Shown in pieces: positions 28,026 through 38,126 of a DNA stretch of 64,000 nucleotides; positions within the stretch are counted from its first letter, which is position 1; every line of letters starts with the position of its first letter. Origin of the DNA: Brucella daejeonensis (GTDB lineage Bacteria > Pseudomonadota > Alphaproteobacteria > Rhizobiales > Rhizobiaceae); contig NZ_JACIJG010000002.1 of the NCBI RefSeq assembly GCF_014199265.1, forward strand, positions 305,620 to 369,619. The letters are read 5' to 3'. A program made the position numbers and the translations under genes. Below the pieces are notes generated by a model. It saw only the letters and a program-made list of their open reading frames with translations, was not told the DNA's origin and searched no databases.

Positions 28026-29984
28026 TCAATCGCGCGCAAGCGCCACGACGGGATCGAGTTTGGAAGCATTGCGGGCTGGCACGAAGCCGAAACCGATGCC
28101 GATCAAGCTGGAGCAAAGCAGCGCGATGACGATGGATGCCGTCGAATAGATGAGATGGAACATGGTGTTGAACTGTGCGAACAGCACGCCGAATCCCGCC
28201 GCGAACAGAACGCCCAGAATGCCGCCGATGAGGCAGACGAGTGCCGCCTCGATGAGAAATTGCTGCAATATATCGCTCCGTCGCGCCCCGATGGCCATGC
28301 GGACACCGATTTCATTGATCCTTTCCGAAACGGCCACAAGCATGATGTTCATGACGCCGATGCCACCCACGAACAGCGATATGCCTGCGATGCTGGAGAC
28401 GAGCAGGGCCAGTGTCGCGGTCGTTGCCTGAATGGTCTTCTGCAAAGTGTCGGTGTTGAAGATCGAGAAATCCTTCTCTCCATGACGTTTGGTCAGAAAC
28501 GCCGTGATCACCTTCTCCGCTTCCGCCGCATCCATGGTGTCGGCAATCCGCACGATGACCATCTGCAACGAGCGCGAACCGGTCATGCGGGTCCGCACCG
28601 TGGTATGGGGGATATAGATTTCCAGTGTCTGTGCGGAACCCATTCCGCGCTCCTCGGCTTTCACAACGCCGACGATTCGAACCGGGACATTCTTCAAAAG
28701 GATGATCTTCCCGATCACGGACCCGGTTTCGTGTGGGAAAAGGGTGGTTTTGGCGGTTTCGTCGATCACCGCGACCTGTGCCAGGTCATCGACGTTGCGC
28801 TGATCGAAGAAACGTCCTTCCAGAAGCTTGCTGTTGCGCGTAACGAAATATTCCGAGCCGACCCCGTTGACGGAGACGCTGACCTCCTTGCCATCGACGC
28901 GGACGGTGGAACTCGTCGTGTCAGAGGGCGTCGCCGCCACCACATAGGGCAGTTTCGCCATCTCGGTCGCATCGCCTATATTGAGCGTGGTGATCTGCGC
29001 CGCCTTCAGATCGCCAAAGCCCTTGCCGGGCGTGATATAAAGCGTATTGGTGCCGAGATCGCTGATCTGCTCCAGAATCTGCCGCTGCGATCCCTGGCCG
29101 AGCGCCACGACGCAGACGACCGACGCCGTGCCGATGATGATGCCGAGCATGGTCAGGAAAGTGCGTAACCGGTGCGCATTCATGGAACGCAGCGCCATCA
29201 CGAATGCTTCGCTGAAACGGTCACGCATACCGGCGAGGAAACCGGGTTTCTCCTCCTGTTTTGCGGACAGGGGGGCAGGCGGCGGTGCAACCTCATCCTT
29301 CCGCGTGTCGGAAACGATCTCGCCATCGCTGATCTCGATGATGCGGCTTGCCCTCGCGGCCACCTGCCGGTCGTGGGTGACGATGATGATCGTGCGCCCT
29401 TCTCGGTTCAGTTCCTGCAGGATGCCGAGGACTTCCTCGCCGCTATGACTGTCGAGCGCGCCGGTCGGTTCGTCGGCCAGAATGACATCGGCATCGTTGA
29501 TGAGCGCACGGGCGATGGAAACGCGCTGCTGCTGCCCGCCCGATAGCTGGCTCGGTCGGTGATGGGTGCGCTCGCCCATGCCGAGCCGCCGCAGGATGTT
29601 TTCGGCCTTCGCGCGGCGTGCCGTCTTGTTCTGGCCCGAATAAATGGCTGGAATTTCGACATTTCCGACCGCATCCAGTTCGCCCAACAGATGATAGCGC
29701 TGGAAAATGAAGCCGAAATGCTCACGCCGCAGTTCGGCCAGCTCATCGGCCTCGAGCTCCGAGGTGGCGCGACCCGAAATCAGATACTCGCCCTCCGAAG
29801 GACGGTCGAGACAGCCAAGAATGTTCATCAGCGTGGATTTGCCCGAGCCGGACGCACCGATGATCGCCACCATCTCACCGCGCTCGATGGTCAGGTTCAC
29901 ATGGTTGAGAACCGTCGTGAAATCCTCGCCCGATGGATAGCGTCGGGAAATGCCCGTGAGCGTGATGAGCGGCGCTTCACTCAT
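28026..29984 (-). CDS. macB: MacB-family ABC efflux transporter, ATPase and permease
   Basis: A 652-residue fusion typical of MacB. The N-terminal ABC domain (about 1-230) has Walker [10 protein letters not shown] (43-51) and the signature [15 protein letters not shown] first membrane helix near 275-300 is followed by a large periplasmic domain and three C-terminal helices with [16 protein letters not shown] sequence (here [20 protein letters not shown]). MacB works as a mechanotransmitter with MacA and an outer-membrane channel to expel macrolides, peptides or siderophores. It starts one base after the macA stop. The substrate here is unknown. Confidence 0.92.
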   Translation of the reverse strand: MSEAPLITLTGISRRYPSGEDFTTVLNHVNLTIERGEMVAIIGASGSGKSTLMNILGCLDRPSEGEYLISGRATSELEADELAELRREHFGFIFQRYHLLGELDAVGNVEIPAIYSGQNKTARRAKAENILRRLGMGERTHHRPSQLSGGQQQRVSIARALINDADVILADEPTGALDSHSGEEVLGILQELNREGRTIIIVTHDRQVAARASRIIEISDGEIVSDTRKDEVAPPPAPLSAKQEEKPGFLAGMRDRFSEAFVMALRSMNAHRLRTFLTMLGIIIGTASVVCVVALGQGSQRQILEQISDLGTNTLYITPGKGFGDLKAAQITTLNIGDATEMAKLPYVVAATPSDTTSSTVRVDGKEVSVSVNGVGSEYFVTRNSKLLEGRFFDQRNVDDLAQVAVIDETAKTTLFPHETGSVIGKIILLKNVPVRIVGVVKAEERGMGSAQTLEIYIPHTTVRTRMTGSRSLQMVIVRIADTMDAAEAEKVITAFLTKRHGEKDFSIFNTDTLQKTIQATTATLALLVSSIAGISLFVGGIGVMNIMLVAVSERINEIGVRMAIGARRSDILQQFLIEAALVCLIGGILGVLFAAGFGVLFAQFNTMFHLIYSTASIVIALLCSSLIGIGFGFVPARNASKLDPVVALARD

Positions 29985-29985
29985 G

Positions 29986-31179
29986 TCACATTCCAGTCGG
30001 GCCGGCGGGCGCGGACTGGTTGTCGATCACGATCTTGTCGCCCTCGTTCAGTCCCGACCTGATTTCGGTGTTGATCCTGTCGGTAATGCCGGTCTCGACC
30101 GTCCGTTCCTCGATCTTGTCGTCTGCCGTGACGACACGAACCATGGCCTTGTTCTCCACCTTCGCGTCGCGAAGCGCGGATACGGGAGCGACAAGCACAT
30201 TCTTCGCATTCGCCAAAACGATATGAACTTCCGTCGTCATATAGGTTCTGAGCAGGCCGTCTGGATTTGGAACGCTGAAAATCCCCTTGTAATAGATCGC
30301 CGAAGCGGTTGCCGTGCCCGCCGCGGCTGTCGCTGTTGTCGTCGTGAAGCTCTTGTCGCTTACGATGGAATCCGGCGCCGGTTCGATCTTTTCCAGCCTG
30401 GCATCGTAGCGCTTCGTATTCTGGCCCGAGATCGTGAAATAAAGCGGCATTCCCTCACGCACCTGCGTGATATCGGCTTCCGAAATATCCGCTTCGACGG
30501 TCATCGTGTCGAGCTGCCCCAGAATGGCGATGGTCGGCGCGCTCTGCTCGGCATTGACGGTCTGGCCTTCCTGCACCACGGCCGCAAGGATCGTACCGTC
30601 CACCGGAGCGGTGATACGCGTATAGGCGAGGTTGGTTTCGGCGATCTGCACATCGATTTTCGATACCGCGATGGCCGCTTCGCTGTTGGCGACCTGCGCC
30701 TCCTTGGATTTCAGCGCGCTGACGGCCTTGTCATATTCCGCTCGCGCCACGGCGTTCCTGCCGATCATCATCTGGTTGCGGGCGAGATCCTGCCGGGCAA
30801 GTTCCAGTTCGGCCAGATATTGCGTCCGGGTCGCTTCGTTCTGACTAAGCGTGGCCTGCGCCTTGTTCAGCTCGTTCTGCTGGTTGGTGGAATCGATCAG
30901 CGCCACCACGTCACCCGCCTTGACCTGCTGCCCCGGCGCCACCTTGAACGAGAGGATGCGCCCCGTCGCCTGCGCGCCGATGGCGACAAGGCTCTTCGGC
31001 CGCAGGGTGCCGGTGGCGAGCACCGAACTTTCAATATCGCCCCGCGCAATCGCCATCGTGGCAGGCAATGGCTCCTTCTGCGTCAGATAGCGCATGACGA
31101 AATATCCGGCGATCAGCAATGCGATGAGGACAGCCAGCCAGAGGCGCCAGCGAAAACCGCGTTTCTGCTTGGATTTCAT
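29986..31179 (-). CDS. macA: MacA-like periplasmic adaptor (HlyD/RND family)
   Basis: A 397-residue membrane fusion protein. One N-terminal helix (about 13-31) anchors it. A lipoyl/biotinyl-like hairpin domain has GRILSFKVAPGQQVKAGDVV near residue 70, and a long coiled-coil hairpin lies at about 95-170. The second half of the lipoyl domain is ITAPVDGTILAAVVQEGQTV. It bridges MacB and the outer-membrane channel. Its start overlaps the stop of the outer-membrane factor gene by four bases. Confidence 0.92.
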   Translation of the reverse strand: MKSKQKRGFRWRLWLAVLIALLIAGYFVMRYLTQKEPLPATMAIARGDIESSVLATGTLRPKSLVAIGAQATGRILSFKVAPGQQVKAGDVVALIDSTNQQNELNKAQATLSQNEATRTQYLAELELARQDLARNQMMIGRNAVARAEYDKAVSALKSKEAQVANSEAAIAVSKIDVQIAETNLAYTRITAPVDGTILAAVVQEGQTVNAEQSAPTIAILGQLDTMTVEADISEADITQVREGMPLYFTISGQNTKRYDARLEKIEPAPDSIVSDKSFTTTTATAAAGTATASAIYYKGIFSVPNPDGLLRTYMTTEVHIVLANAKNVLVAPVSALRDAKVENKAMVRVVTADDKIEERTVETGITDRINTEIRSGLNEGDKIVIDNQSAPAGPTGM

Positions 31180-32681
31180 AATGGTCTCTTATCCGTTGTC
31201 AGCGGCGGCACGGGCGTTCTCCTGACGATATGCGGCCCTGTGCGGCCGTCGACGACTTCGGGTTTCCCGACCTCGACAAGCCCGTTCCAGCCGCCGCCCA
31301 AAGCCTTTTGCAGCGCTACATAATTGACGACCAGTTGGGTTCTGGTCTGGCTCAGATTGTTTTCCGCGGTCAGAAGATCGCGCTGCGCGGTCAGCACATC
31401 GACAAAGCTCTTCGTGCCTGCCCGGTACTGTTCAAGCGTCAGTTGATTGATCTTGCGGCTGTTGCTGACGATCCTCCGCAACTGCGCCGCCCGCAACCGG
31501 TTCTGGTTGAGCGACACGCTGGCATTCTCGACTTCGCTCAGCGCCGTCAGGATGGCTTTACGATAGGCGATGAAGGACTGGTCGCGGGCCGCTCTCGCAG
31601 CTTCCACATCAGCGTTCAGCTTGCCACCCTGAAAGATCGGAACCGTAAGGCTCGGCCCGAAGCCCCAGCTGATCGTCGACAGCCTGCCCAGATCGCCGAA
31701 ACTCGCCCCGCCCGTATTGATGTTGCCGGTCAGCGAAACAGACGGATAAAGCAGGGCCTGTTTCTGCCCGACGCTTGCGGTGGAACTTGCATAATCGCGT
31801 TCCGCAGCCCTTATATCCGGGCGGCTGGACAACAGGTCGGCGGGCAGTCCGGCAGACACTTTGCGCGGCACGGTCGGGATCGAGCGCGGTTTGTCCAGAA
31901 CGGCCGCAAGCGCCGACGAGGAACGCCCCGTAAGCACCGAAAGCTGGTTCAGATATTGCGCGTAATTGATCCGCAGACCCGGTATCTGCGATTCCGTGGT
32001 CGCGGCCTGCGTTTCCGCACTCAGAAGATCGACCTGCGAAATCTGTCCGGCTTCGAGCTGGCTACGCGTGAGCGCCACTGTCTGCCGCTGCGACGCGGCA
32101 TTGCGCTGAGCAATGGCGATGTCAGCCTGGGCACCGCGCAAATTTGCATAATTGGTGGCTATGTCGCCGATGAGCGTGACCAGTGCTGCCCGCAACTGTT
32201 CATTGGCGGATTCGACATTGTAGTAAGCGGCCTCGACGCCGCGCTTGTTGCCGCCGAAAAGGTCGAGTTCCCATGTCGTGTTGAAGCCGAGGCTGGACTG
32301 GTCCCCGGACGCCGTTACCGGACCGTCGGACCTCTGGTACTTTCCGGCTCCCTTAAGGTCTGGATAAAGCCCGCCGCCCGCCGATGTGAAATTGGCGCGC
32401 GCCTGACGAACCTTCGCCTTGGCCGTCGCCATATCGGGACTGCCCGCAATCCCGTCCGCGATCAATTGGTCCAGAAGGGGATCGCCAAGGCGGTTCCACC
32501 AGTCACCGAGACGGGGGGCCTGCGTTCCGGTCTTGCTATTCCAGCCCGAAGGCGTCAGCACATCCGGCTTGCGATAGTCAGGACCGACCGCGATGCAAGC
32601 GGCCAGTAGCGGAGCGATACTTCCCAAAACGGTCAGGCGAACAAGCGATATCGTCAAAAATCGGGTCCTGAAATTCGGCAT
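31176..32681 (-). CDS. NodT/OprM-type outer-membrane efflux lipoprotein
   Basis: A 501-residue outer-membrane factor. The signal peptide ends in a lipobox LLAAC with Cys29, so it is probably a lipoprotein. The mature start VGPDYRKPDVLTPSGW is the NodT/OprM hallmark. Two repeats of an outer-membrane efflux domain follow (about 70-270 and 290-470), and GLPADLLSSRPDIRAAERDY is the conserved link. It is the first gene of the unit with macA and macB, supplying the exit duct. The last 25 residues are Pro/Arg-rich. Confidence 0.92.
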   Translation of the reverse strand: MPNFRTRFLTISLVRLTVLGSIAPLLAACIAVGPDYRKPDVLTPSGWNSKTGTQAPRLGDWWNRLGDPLLDQLIADGIAGSPDMATAKAKVRQARANFTSAGGGLYPDLKGAGKYQRSDGPVTASGDQSSLGFNTTWELDLFGGNKRGVEAAYYNVESANEQLRAALVTLIGDIATNYANLRGAQADIAIAQRNAASQRQTVALTRSQLEAGQISQVDLLSAETQAATTESQIPGLRINYAQYLNQLSVLTGRSSSALAAVLDKPRSIPTVPRKVSAGLPADLLSSRPDIRAAERDYASSTASVGQKQALLYPSVSLTGNINTGGASFGDLGRLSTISWGFGPSLTVPIFQGGKLNADVEAARAARDQSFIAYRKAILTALSEVENASVSLNQNRLRAAQLRRIVSNSRKINQLTLEQYRAGTKSFVDVLTAQRDLLTAENNLSQTRTQLVVNYVALQKALGGGWNGLVEVGKPEVVDGRTGPHIVRRTPVPPLTTDKRPL

Positions 32682-32871
32682 TGTCTACGGAGAGCATATC
32701 GACCGCCCCGGAAACGAAGCGCCCTTTATATCCACAAGGAATATGCGCCGAAAGCCCACATTCGAGGGACCTTGTTAAAGGCGACAGCGACTCATGGTTG
32801 AGCGCATATTGCCACTTTCCTCATCGTGGATCAGGGTTTGATGAGCGGCAATGCACAGGAAATAAGGACGG

Positions 32872-33900
32872 TTAGTTCCCATGAATTTCCAGCCAGTCCG
32901 CAAGCGAGTGGCGGCTCGCAGCCCTTCCGCGCATGGGTTCAGCCATGCACATCGAATTGAGAACGGCCTCCTGTGTCGCCTCGGCGGCGGCGCGGAACAG
33001 CGTATCGATACGGTTTTCGTTCAGCACGGCGATATTGAACACGTCCCTCTGCTCGTCGTGGTCGAACGTGACCGCCGTGGAAAAGCCGACCGCGATGTCG
33101 CCGCTTCCGTGCCCCCAGAAGGAACCGAGACGCGCCAGCCCGGCGCCACAGCGGCGGGTTACGCGCCTGAGCTGGCGGTGTTCCATCGCTACGTCCGTGG
33201 CCAACACCAGAATGACTGACCCCTTCTCCGGCTGGGGGGCGGCCTTCGAGGAGGGCATCCGCCCATCGGGAAGCACCAGATCGCCAGTACGCCCGAAATT
33301 GGTCAGCGCCAGAATGCCAAGATGATGCACCATCCCGCCAAGCTCGAACTGGCGCGACGACGTGCCGATGCCACCCTTGAAGCCGAAGCAGGTCATGCCT
33401 GTTCCGGCGCCGACATTGCCTTCAGCGACCCCCGGTCCCGCATCCCGTAAAGCCAGCCTTGCATCGTCTTCCGTGACCGCCATCGCCTGAATATCATTCA
33501 GCGGCCCGTCATTGCATTCAAGCACGACCGGATTGACGGTCGCCGTCGTGCGCCCGATATCCGGGTTGGCGGCAATCGCCTCGCGGATCAGGGTATTGGC
33601 GCAGGTGCCGACGCCGAACGTATTGGTAAGCAGGATCGGCGTTTCAAGCGTCCCCAGTTCCTCGATCTGGACGAGGCCGGTACTTTTGCCGAAACCGTTG
33701 ATGACATCGCAGGCGGCCAGAACCTTGCGGCGATAGAGATTGCCATTATGCGGGAGAATGGCCGTCACGCCCGTATTGATATCGCCCTGGCGCAAGGTGC
33801 GATGGCCGACGAGAACGCCCGGAACATCCGTGATGGCATTGTTCACGCCGGTCGGCATCGCACCGCAGGTGATACCGTAATCGCGAGCCGTTCCGGCCAT
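32872..33900 (-). CDS. P1-family self-cleaving aminopeptidase, DmpA-like
   Basis: A 342-residue protein of the DmpA/BapA N-terminal-nucleophile family (peptidase family S58). Family sequences are TDVPGVLVGHRTL, FGVGTCANTLIREA and GNVGAGTGMTCFGFKGGIGT. The expected autocleavage site is Gly227-Ser228 in EKGSVILVLATD, where Ser becomes the nucleophile of the beta chain. DmpA of Ochrobactrum anthropi releases N-terminal L or D residues from peptides and amides. ATG 33900 follows GGGAGAAACAGG; the upstream open frame has no better start. A D-amino-acid aminotransferase gene lies just upstream in the same direction. Confidence 0.88.
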   Translation of the reverse strand: MAGTARDYGITCGAMPTGVNNAITDVPGVLVGHRTLRQGDINTGVTAILPHNGNLYRRKVLAACDVINGFGKSTGLVQIEELGTLETPILLTNTFGVGTCANTLIREAIAANPDIGRTTATVNPVVLECNDGPLNDIQAMAVTEDDARLALRDAGPGVAEGNVGAGTGMTCFGFKGGIGTSSRQFELGGMVHHLGILALTNFGRTGDLVLPDGRMPSSKAAPQPEKGSVILVLATDVAMEHRQLRRVTRRCGAGLARLGSFWGHGSGDIAVGFSTAVTFDHDEQRDVFNIAVLNENRIDTLFRAAAEATQEAVLNSMCMAEPMRGRAASRHSLADWLEIHGN

Positions 33901-33986
33901 CCTGTTTCTCCCGTGCAAATCAAAAGTGGTGAGGCCATTCCTACATACATGAAAGAGCCTGACACCAGCCCGAAATCGCAAGAATT

Positions 33987-34850
33987 TCAGAGCACCGGCT
34001 CGGCGCTGTTTCTCGCAAGTTCCATGTAGATTTCCTGCAAGCGGCGGGTTATCGGCCCCGGCTTGCCATCCGCAACGATGTGATCCGCGATGCCGACGAT
34101 CGGCGTCACGAAGCTCGATGCGCTCGTCAGGAACGCTTCTTTCGCAGCCTTCGCCTCATCGACAGTGAACAGGCGTTCCTCGATCCGCAGGTTCTGCTCT
34201 TCGGCAATGCTGATGACCGCCCGGCGCGTGCAGCCCGGAAGGATGGCATGGGAGTTCGGGCGCGTAACCAGCACATTGTCGCCGGTTATGATGAAGGCCG
34301 TCGAGGAACCGCCTTCCGTGACAAAACCGTCTTCGACCAGCCACACCTCGTGAAACCCCTTGCTTCTGGCCTGCTTCTTCGCCAGCACCTGCGCAAGCAA
34401 CATGACGGTCTTGATATCGCGGCGGGCCCAGCGCGTATCGGGCGCCACATCCACCCGCACGCCATTGAGTACCGACGGGGCATTGGCGAGATTTTTCGCC
34501 TGGGTGAACATCACGAAATTCGGCTTGATATCGTCCGCGTAGTTGAAATCACGCTCGGCTTCGCCGCGCGTCACCTGCATGTAGACGACGCCTTCGCGCA
34601 ATTCGTTGCGGCGGATCAGTTCGATCTGGGCGGCGCGGATATCGTCGAGCGAAGCGGGCAGGGGAATGCCCAGTTCCCGGACCGAACGTTCCAGGCGGGC
34701 AAGATGCAGTTCATTGTCGACGAGACGGCCATCGATGATGGCACTGACCTCGTAAATCCCGTCGCCGAAAAGAAACCCTCGGTCGAACACCGACACTTTC
34801 GCTTCGTTCTCGCCAACGAAGGCGCCGTTCAAATAAATTTCCCTGGCCAA
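33987..34850 (-). CDS. dat: D-amino-acid aminotransferase (class IV PLP enzyme)
   Basis: A 287-residue fold-type IV aminotransferase. The N-terminus is REIYLNGAFVGENEAKVS. The expected PLP lysine is Lys147 in RRDIKTVML, and GCTRRAVISIAEEQ forms the phosphate-binding region. Length and the Lys position match bacillary D-alanine aminotransferase (Lys145). It interconverts D-Ala or D-Glu with pyruvate or 2-oxoglutarate. I chose TTG at 34850, after GAGGACG, because upstream sequence in the frame is not conserved-looking. 4-Amino-4-deoxychorismate lyase and BCAT are relatives; the sequence favours D-amino acids but does not prove it. Confidence 0.85.
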   Translation of the reverse strand: MAREIYLNGAFVGENEAKVSVFDRGFLFGDGIYEVSAIIDGRLVDNELHLARLERSVRELGIPLPASLDDIRAAQIELIRRNELREGVVYMQVTRGEAERDFNYADDIKPNFVMFTQAKNLANAPSVLNGVRVDVAPDTRWARRDIKTVMLLAQVLAKKQARSKGFHEVWLVEDGFVTEGGSSTAFIITGDNVLVTRPNSHAILPGCTRRAVISIAEEQNLRIEERLFTVDEAKAAKEAFLTSASSFVTPIVGIADHIVADGKPGPITRRLQEIYMELARNSAEPVL

Positions 34851-35019
34851 AGCACGTCCTCGGACAACTGAATGATAGATGTGGAAAAACGGTACGGAAA
34901 AACTTTTAAGGCTGCCAATGCTATGTTTTGCAATGACTATGCAGAAATTGCATAAGAAAGTACCGCAAGTTGCCTTGAGGATGACTCGCACCCTTCTTCC
35001 CTGAAAAGGCCCGAAAAAA

Positions 35020-35949
35020 ATGGAACTGAAATGGCTGGAAGACTTCATTGCGCTGGCGGCAACGTCGAGTTTTTCACGCGCGGCTGATGCCCGGCACGTG
35101 ACGCAATCGGCCTTTTCCCGCCGCATCAAGCAGTTGGAACTCTGGTTGAGCGTAACGCTCGTCAACCGGGCCACATTTCCCGCCGAACTGACCCGCGAGG
35201 GCAGGGCCTTTCTGCCTGTCGCGCAGGACGCGGTACGCCAGTTCTACAATACCCGCAAGGCGCTGCAACCGAACCGCGAGGTGCAAAACCCTGTCCTTAC
35301 CTTTTCGGCCCTGCACACATTGACGGTTACATTCTTCCCGCAATGGCTGAAGCAGATCGACAACGATATCGGCGGCATCCGTTCCCTGCTCAGCCCCGAC
35401 AGAGGTGGTTTCGAAGACAATATCGCGACACTGACCGAGGGCGAGGTCCATTTCTTTCTCACCTATGCCCATAATTCGGTACCGATCCTCGTCGATCGTA
35501 CGCAATTTCCCTACATCGTGCTCGGCACCGAGCGGCTGATGCCTGTCTCGCGCCCTTCCGGCAACGGTCCGACGCTGGACCATGCCATCGCCAGCGGTGA
35601 ACCGCTGTCCCATCTGAGCTATGGTGATTTTTCCTTTTTCGGCGCCGCACTGTCGCAGAAGTTCGGCGCTGCGGCAGCGTTCAAGCGTCAGGTCGTGCAT
35701 GAGAACACCATGTCCATCGGATTAAAGGCCATGGCGCTAGCGGGCTGGGGCACGGCCTGGCTGCCGGAAAGCCTCATTCTGGACGAATTGCGGCAGGGTG
35801 AACTTGTTCCCGCTTCCGCAGACACCTCATGGGATTTCCAGACCGAAATCCGCATCTATCGCCACGATGCGCCGCTTCCGGCCCATGCCGAGAGTTTCTG
35901 GGGTTATTTGCAGGCAAAAGACCGGACGGTACCCCAAAAGGGCGATTGA
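35020..35949 (+). CDS. LysR-family transcriptional regulator, HypT-like
   Basis: A 309-residue LysR protein. The helix-turn-helix covers residues 1-60 (MELKWLEDFIALAATSSFSR, then VTQSAFSRRIKQLE), and the effector domain lies at about 90-300. The overall shape, including the WLS and NRATFPAELTREG segments, recalls HypT/YjiE, a hypochlorite-responsive activator of E. coli; this is a resemblance, not proof. The redox-active Met residues of HypT cannot be assigned safely here. It diverges from dat, and an MFS transporter follows 68 bases downstream. Confidence 0.85.
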   Translation: MELKWLEDFIALAATSSFSRAADARHVTQSAFSRRIKQLELWLSVTLVNRATFPAELTREGRAFLPVAQDAVRQFYNTRKALQPNREVQNPVLTFSALHTLTVTFFPQWLKQIDNDIGGIRSLLSPDRGGFEDNIATLTEGEVHFFLTYAHNSVPILVDRTQFPYIVLGTERLMPVSRPSGNGPTLDHAIASGEPLSHLSYGDFSFFGAALSQKFGAAAAFKRQVVHENTMSIGLKAMALAGWGTAWLPESLILDELRQGELVPASADTSWDFQTEIRIYRHDAPLPAHAESFWGYLQAKDRTVPQKGD

Positions 35950-36017
35950 CAGCGATAGATTAGAAGCGCAGCAAAAGCGCTGACAAATTCAGCCGGAAGC
36001 AGGGGACATAGCGCGGC

Positions 36018-37328
36018 ATGAAAATTACCATCGAACAGACGCTCGATCAGGCGGGTACAGGTGCGTTTCAACGCGGTCTTCTGGGTGTCTTCGGCCTTGT
36101 CTGGGCTGCGGACGCCATGCAGGTTCTGGCGGTCGGCTTCACCGGCGCGACCATAGCAAAAACCTTTGGGCTGACCGTTCCCCAGGCATTGCAGACCGGC
36201 ACGCTGTTTTTCCTTGGCATGTTGATCGGCGCAGCCGTCTTCGGAAGGCTTGCCGACAAATACGGCCGACGTCGCGTGCTTCTGGTGACAGTCGCCTGTG
36301 ACGCCGTATTCGGGCTGCTTTCCGCCTTTGCGCCCGGTTTTGGCCTGTTGCTCGCTCTGCGTTTCCTGACCGGCGTCGCCGTCGGCGGGACCCTGCCTGT
36401 CGATTATGCCATGATGGCTGAATTCCTTCCCGCCCGAAATCGCGGGCGCTGGCTGGTCATGCTGGAAGGCTTCTGGGCTGTCGGCACCGTCATCATCGCG
36501 CTTGCCGCCTGGGCGACCAGTCTTGCGGGCGTCGAGGATGCATGGCGCTATATTTTCATCGTAACCGCAGCACCGGCGCTGATCGGCATCTGGCTGCGCC
36601 TGTGGGTGCCGGAATCCCCGATGCACCTGCTCAAATCCGGGTGCGCCGAAGAGGCGAAAACCGTTATGAATCGGGTACTTCGCCGCAACGGCAAGCCGGA
36701 ACTGCCGCCGAAGGCGCAACTCGAAGCTCCGCTTATGGTCACGGACGAACGGTTGCTTTCACCCAATCTGCGCCGACGCACGCTTACGGCGCTGGCGATC
36801 TGGTTTCTGGTTTCGGTCTCCTATTACGGCATCTTCACCTGGATTCCGGCCAAGCTTGCCGGTGAGGGTTTCGGCTTCGTGCGCGGCTATGGTTTTCTGG
36901 TCGTTGTCGCGCTGGCGCAATTGCCGGGCTATGCGCTCGCCGCCTATGGCGTCGAAGCATGGGGACGCCGCAAGACCCTGATTTCATTCCTCTTTATCAG
37001 CGCCGCTGCCTGCGCGCTCTTCACCGTCGCGACCAGTTCCGGGGTGGTCGGGGCGTCCATTCTGATCATGAGTTTCGCGCTGCTCGGCACATGGGGCGCG
37101 CTTTATGCATTCACGCCGGAACTCTATCCGACCGCCCTGCGCGCAAGCGGAATGGGCGCTGCCGGGGCCATGGCCCGCCTCGGCGGTCTTTTGGCGCCTT
37201 CGGCGCTCGCTCTGGTCATCAGCCAGAGCTTTTATCTGGCTGTCGCGCTCTTCGCGGGACTGCTCGCGCTGGCAGGTGTGATTGCGTTTTTCATCGATGT
37301 GGAGACGAGGCAAAAGGCTCTCAACTGA
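36018..37328 (+). CDS. MFS transporter, metabolite or aromatic-acid type
   Basis: A 436-residue transporter with 12 predicted helices. The MFS motif after helix 2 is GRLADKYGRRRVLLVT near residue 78. The sequence GVAVGGTLPVDYAMMAEFLP and the late TPELYPTALRASGMGAAGAM are typical of the SV2-like/AAHS-like branch (sugar or organic-acid porters). A short helical N-terminus precedes helix 1. It follows the LysR gene on the same strand, and they may be functionally linked. The substrate is unknown. Confidence 0.88.
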   Translation: MKITIEQTLDQAGTGAFQRGLLGVFGLVWAADAMQVLAVGFTGATIAKTFGLTVPQALQTGTLFFLGMLIGAAVFGRLADKYGRRRVLLVTVACDAVFGLLSAFAPGFGLLLALRFLTGVAVGGTLPVDYAMMAEFLPARNRGRWLVMLEGFWAVGTVIIALAAWATSLAGVEDAWRYIFIVTAAPALIGIWLRLWVPESPMHLLKSGCAEEAKTVMNRVLRRNGKPELPPKAQLEAPLMVTDERLLSPNLRRRTLTALAIWFLVSVSYYGIFTWIPAKLAGEGFGFVRGYGFLVVVALAQLPGYALAAYGVEAWGRRKTLISFLFISAAACALFTVATSSGVVGASILIMSFALLGTWGALYAFTPELYPTALRASGMGAAGAMARLGGLLAPSALALVISQSFYLAVALFAGLLALAGVIAFFIDVETRQKALN

Positions 37329-37427
37329 GCAAAATCACAGAAAAGCCACAAAAATGTTCGCTCTTTGCCATGATTGAGAGGGGGTTTTTGCACCCTTTTG
37401 CTGCGAAAACGGTCCCTTTTTGCAGAT

Positions 37428-38066
37428 TCAGTGCGTTTTTCGGAACGTCAGGTTGATCCTGACATGCCCCGTTTTCTCATGATCGCCACGCTTGAGGGCG
37501 AGAATGCCATGATGAAAAAGTCGCGACGGTCCGCCCCAGACAACCACGTCACCATGGCTTAAAACGTGCTTCAAAACCGGGTCGGTCCGCTTCAGTCCGC
37601 CGAACTGGAAAGTTGCGGGAAGGCCAAGCGAAACGGAGACGATAGGGCTGGAAAAATCCTGCTCGTCCTTGTCCTGATGCAGGGAAAGTTTCGCGCCGGG
37701 TTCATAGCGGTTGATGAGGCAGGCATCGGGCGAAAAGTCGGGATAACCCGCTTGCTTTGCCGCACTTCGGGCAAGTGCGAGAAAAGCTTGCGGCATGTCC
37801 GGCCAGGGTTTTCCCGTTTCAGGATCGGCGGGGCTGTAGCGATAGCCGGTGCGATCCGTCACCCAGCCCACGGAACCGCAATTGGTCATGGCGACCGACA
37901 TGCGATAGCCGCCCGGCGTGACCATATGACGGAAGGGCGCGGCAGCCGAAACCTCGCCCACCGCTTTCAGGATAGCATCCTCGTCGGGCAGGGCAAAGCC
38001 GCGCAGCAGCACGGCTCCCGGCGCGAGGTCTTCCCGTGTGTTCAAACTACCGAAAAGGTCTTTCAT
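37428..38066 (-). CDS. alkB: DNA oxidative demethylase AlkB
   Basis: A 212-residue Fe(II)/2-oxoglutarate dioxygenase that repairs N1-methyladenine and N3-methylcytosine. The iron ligands are His130 and Asp132 (LHQDKDE) and His186 (RLFHHG). The 2-oxoglutarate and substrate residues Arg203 and Arg209 lie in RINLTFRK. All positions agree with E. coli AlkB (131, 133, 187, 204, 210) with a shift of one. The ATG is at 38066. No ada gene is adjacent, so it is probably separately regulated. Confidence 0.95.
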   Translation of the reverse strand: MKDLFGSLNTREDLAPGAVLLRGFALPDEDAILKAVGEVSAAAPFRHMVTPGGYRMSVAMTNCGSVGWVTDRTGYRYSPADPETGKPWPDMPQAFLALARSAAKQAGYPDFSPDACLINRYEPGAKLSLHQDKDEQDFSSPIVSVSLGLPATFQFGGLKRTDPVLKHVLSHGDVVVWGGPSRLFHHGILALKRGDHEKTGHVRINLTFRKTH

Positions 38067-38126
38067 AAGAAGCTCTTATCATAAGGTCGCGCCCGAACCT
38101 CCCGAAAACTGCTCTCAAATCGAAGG

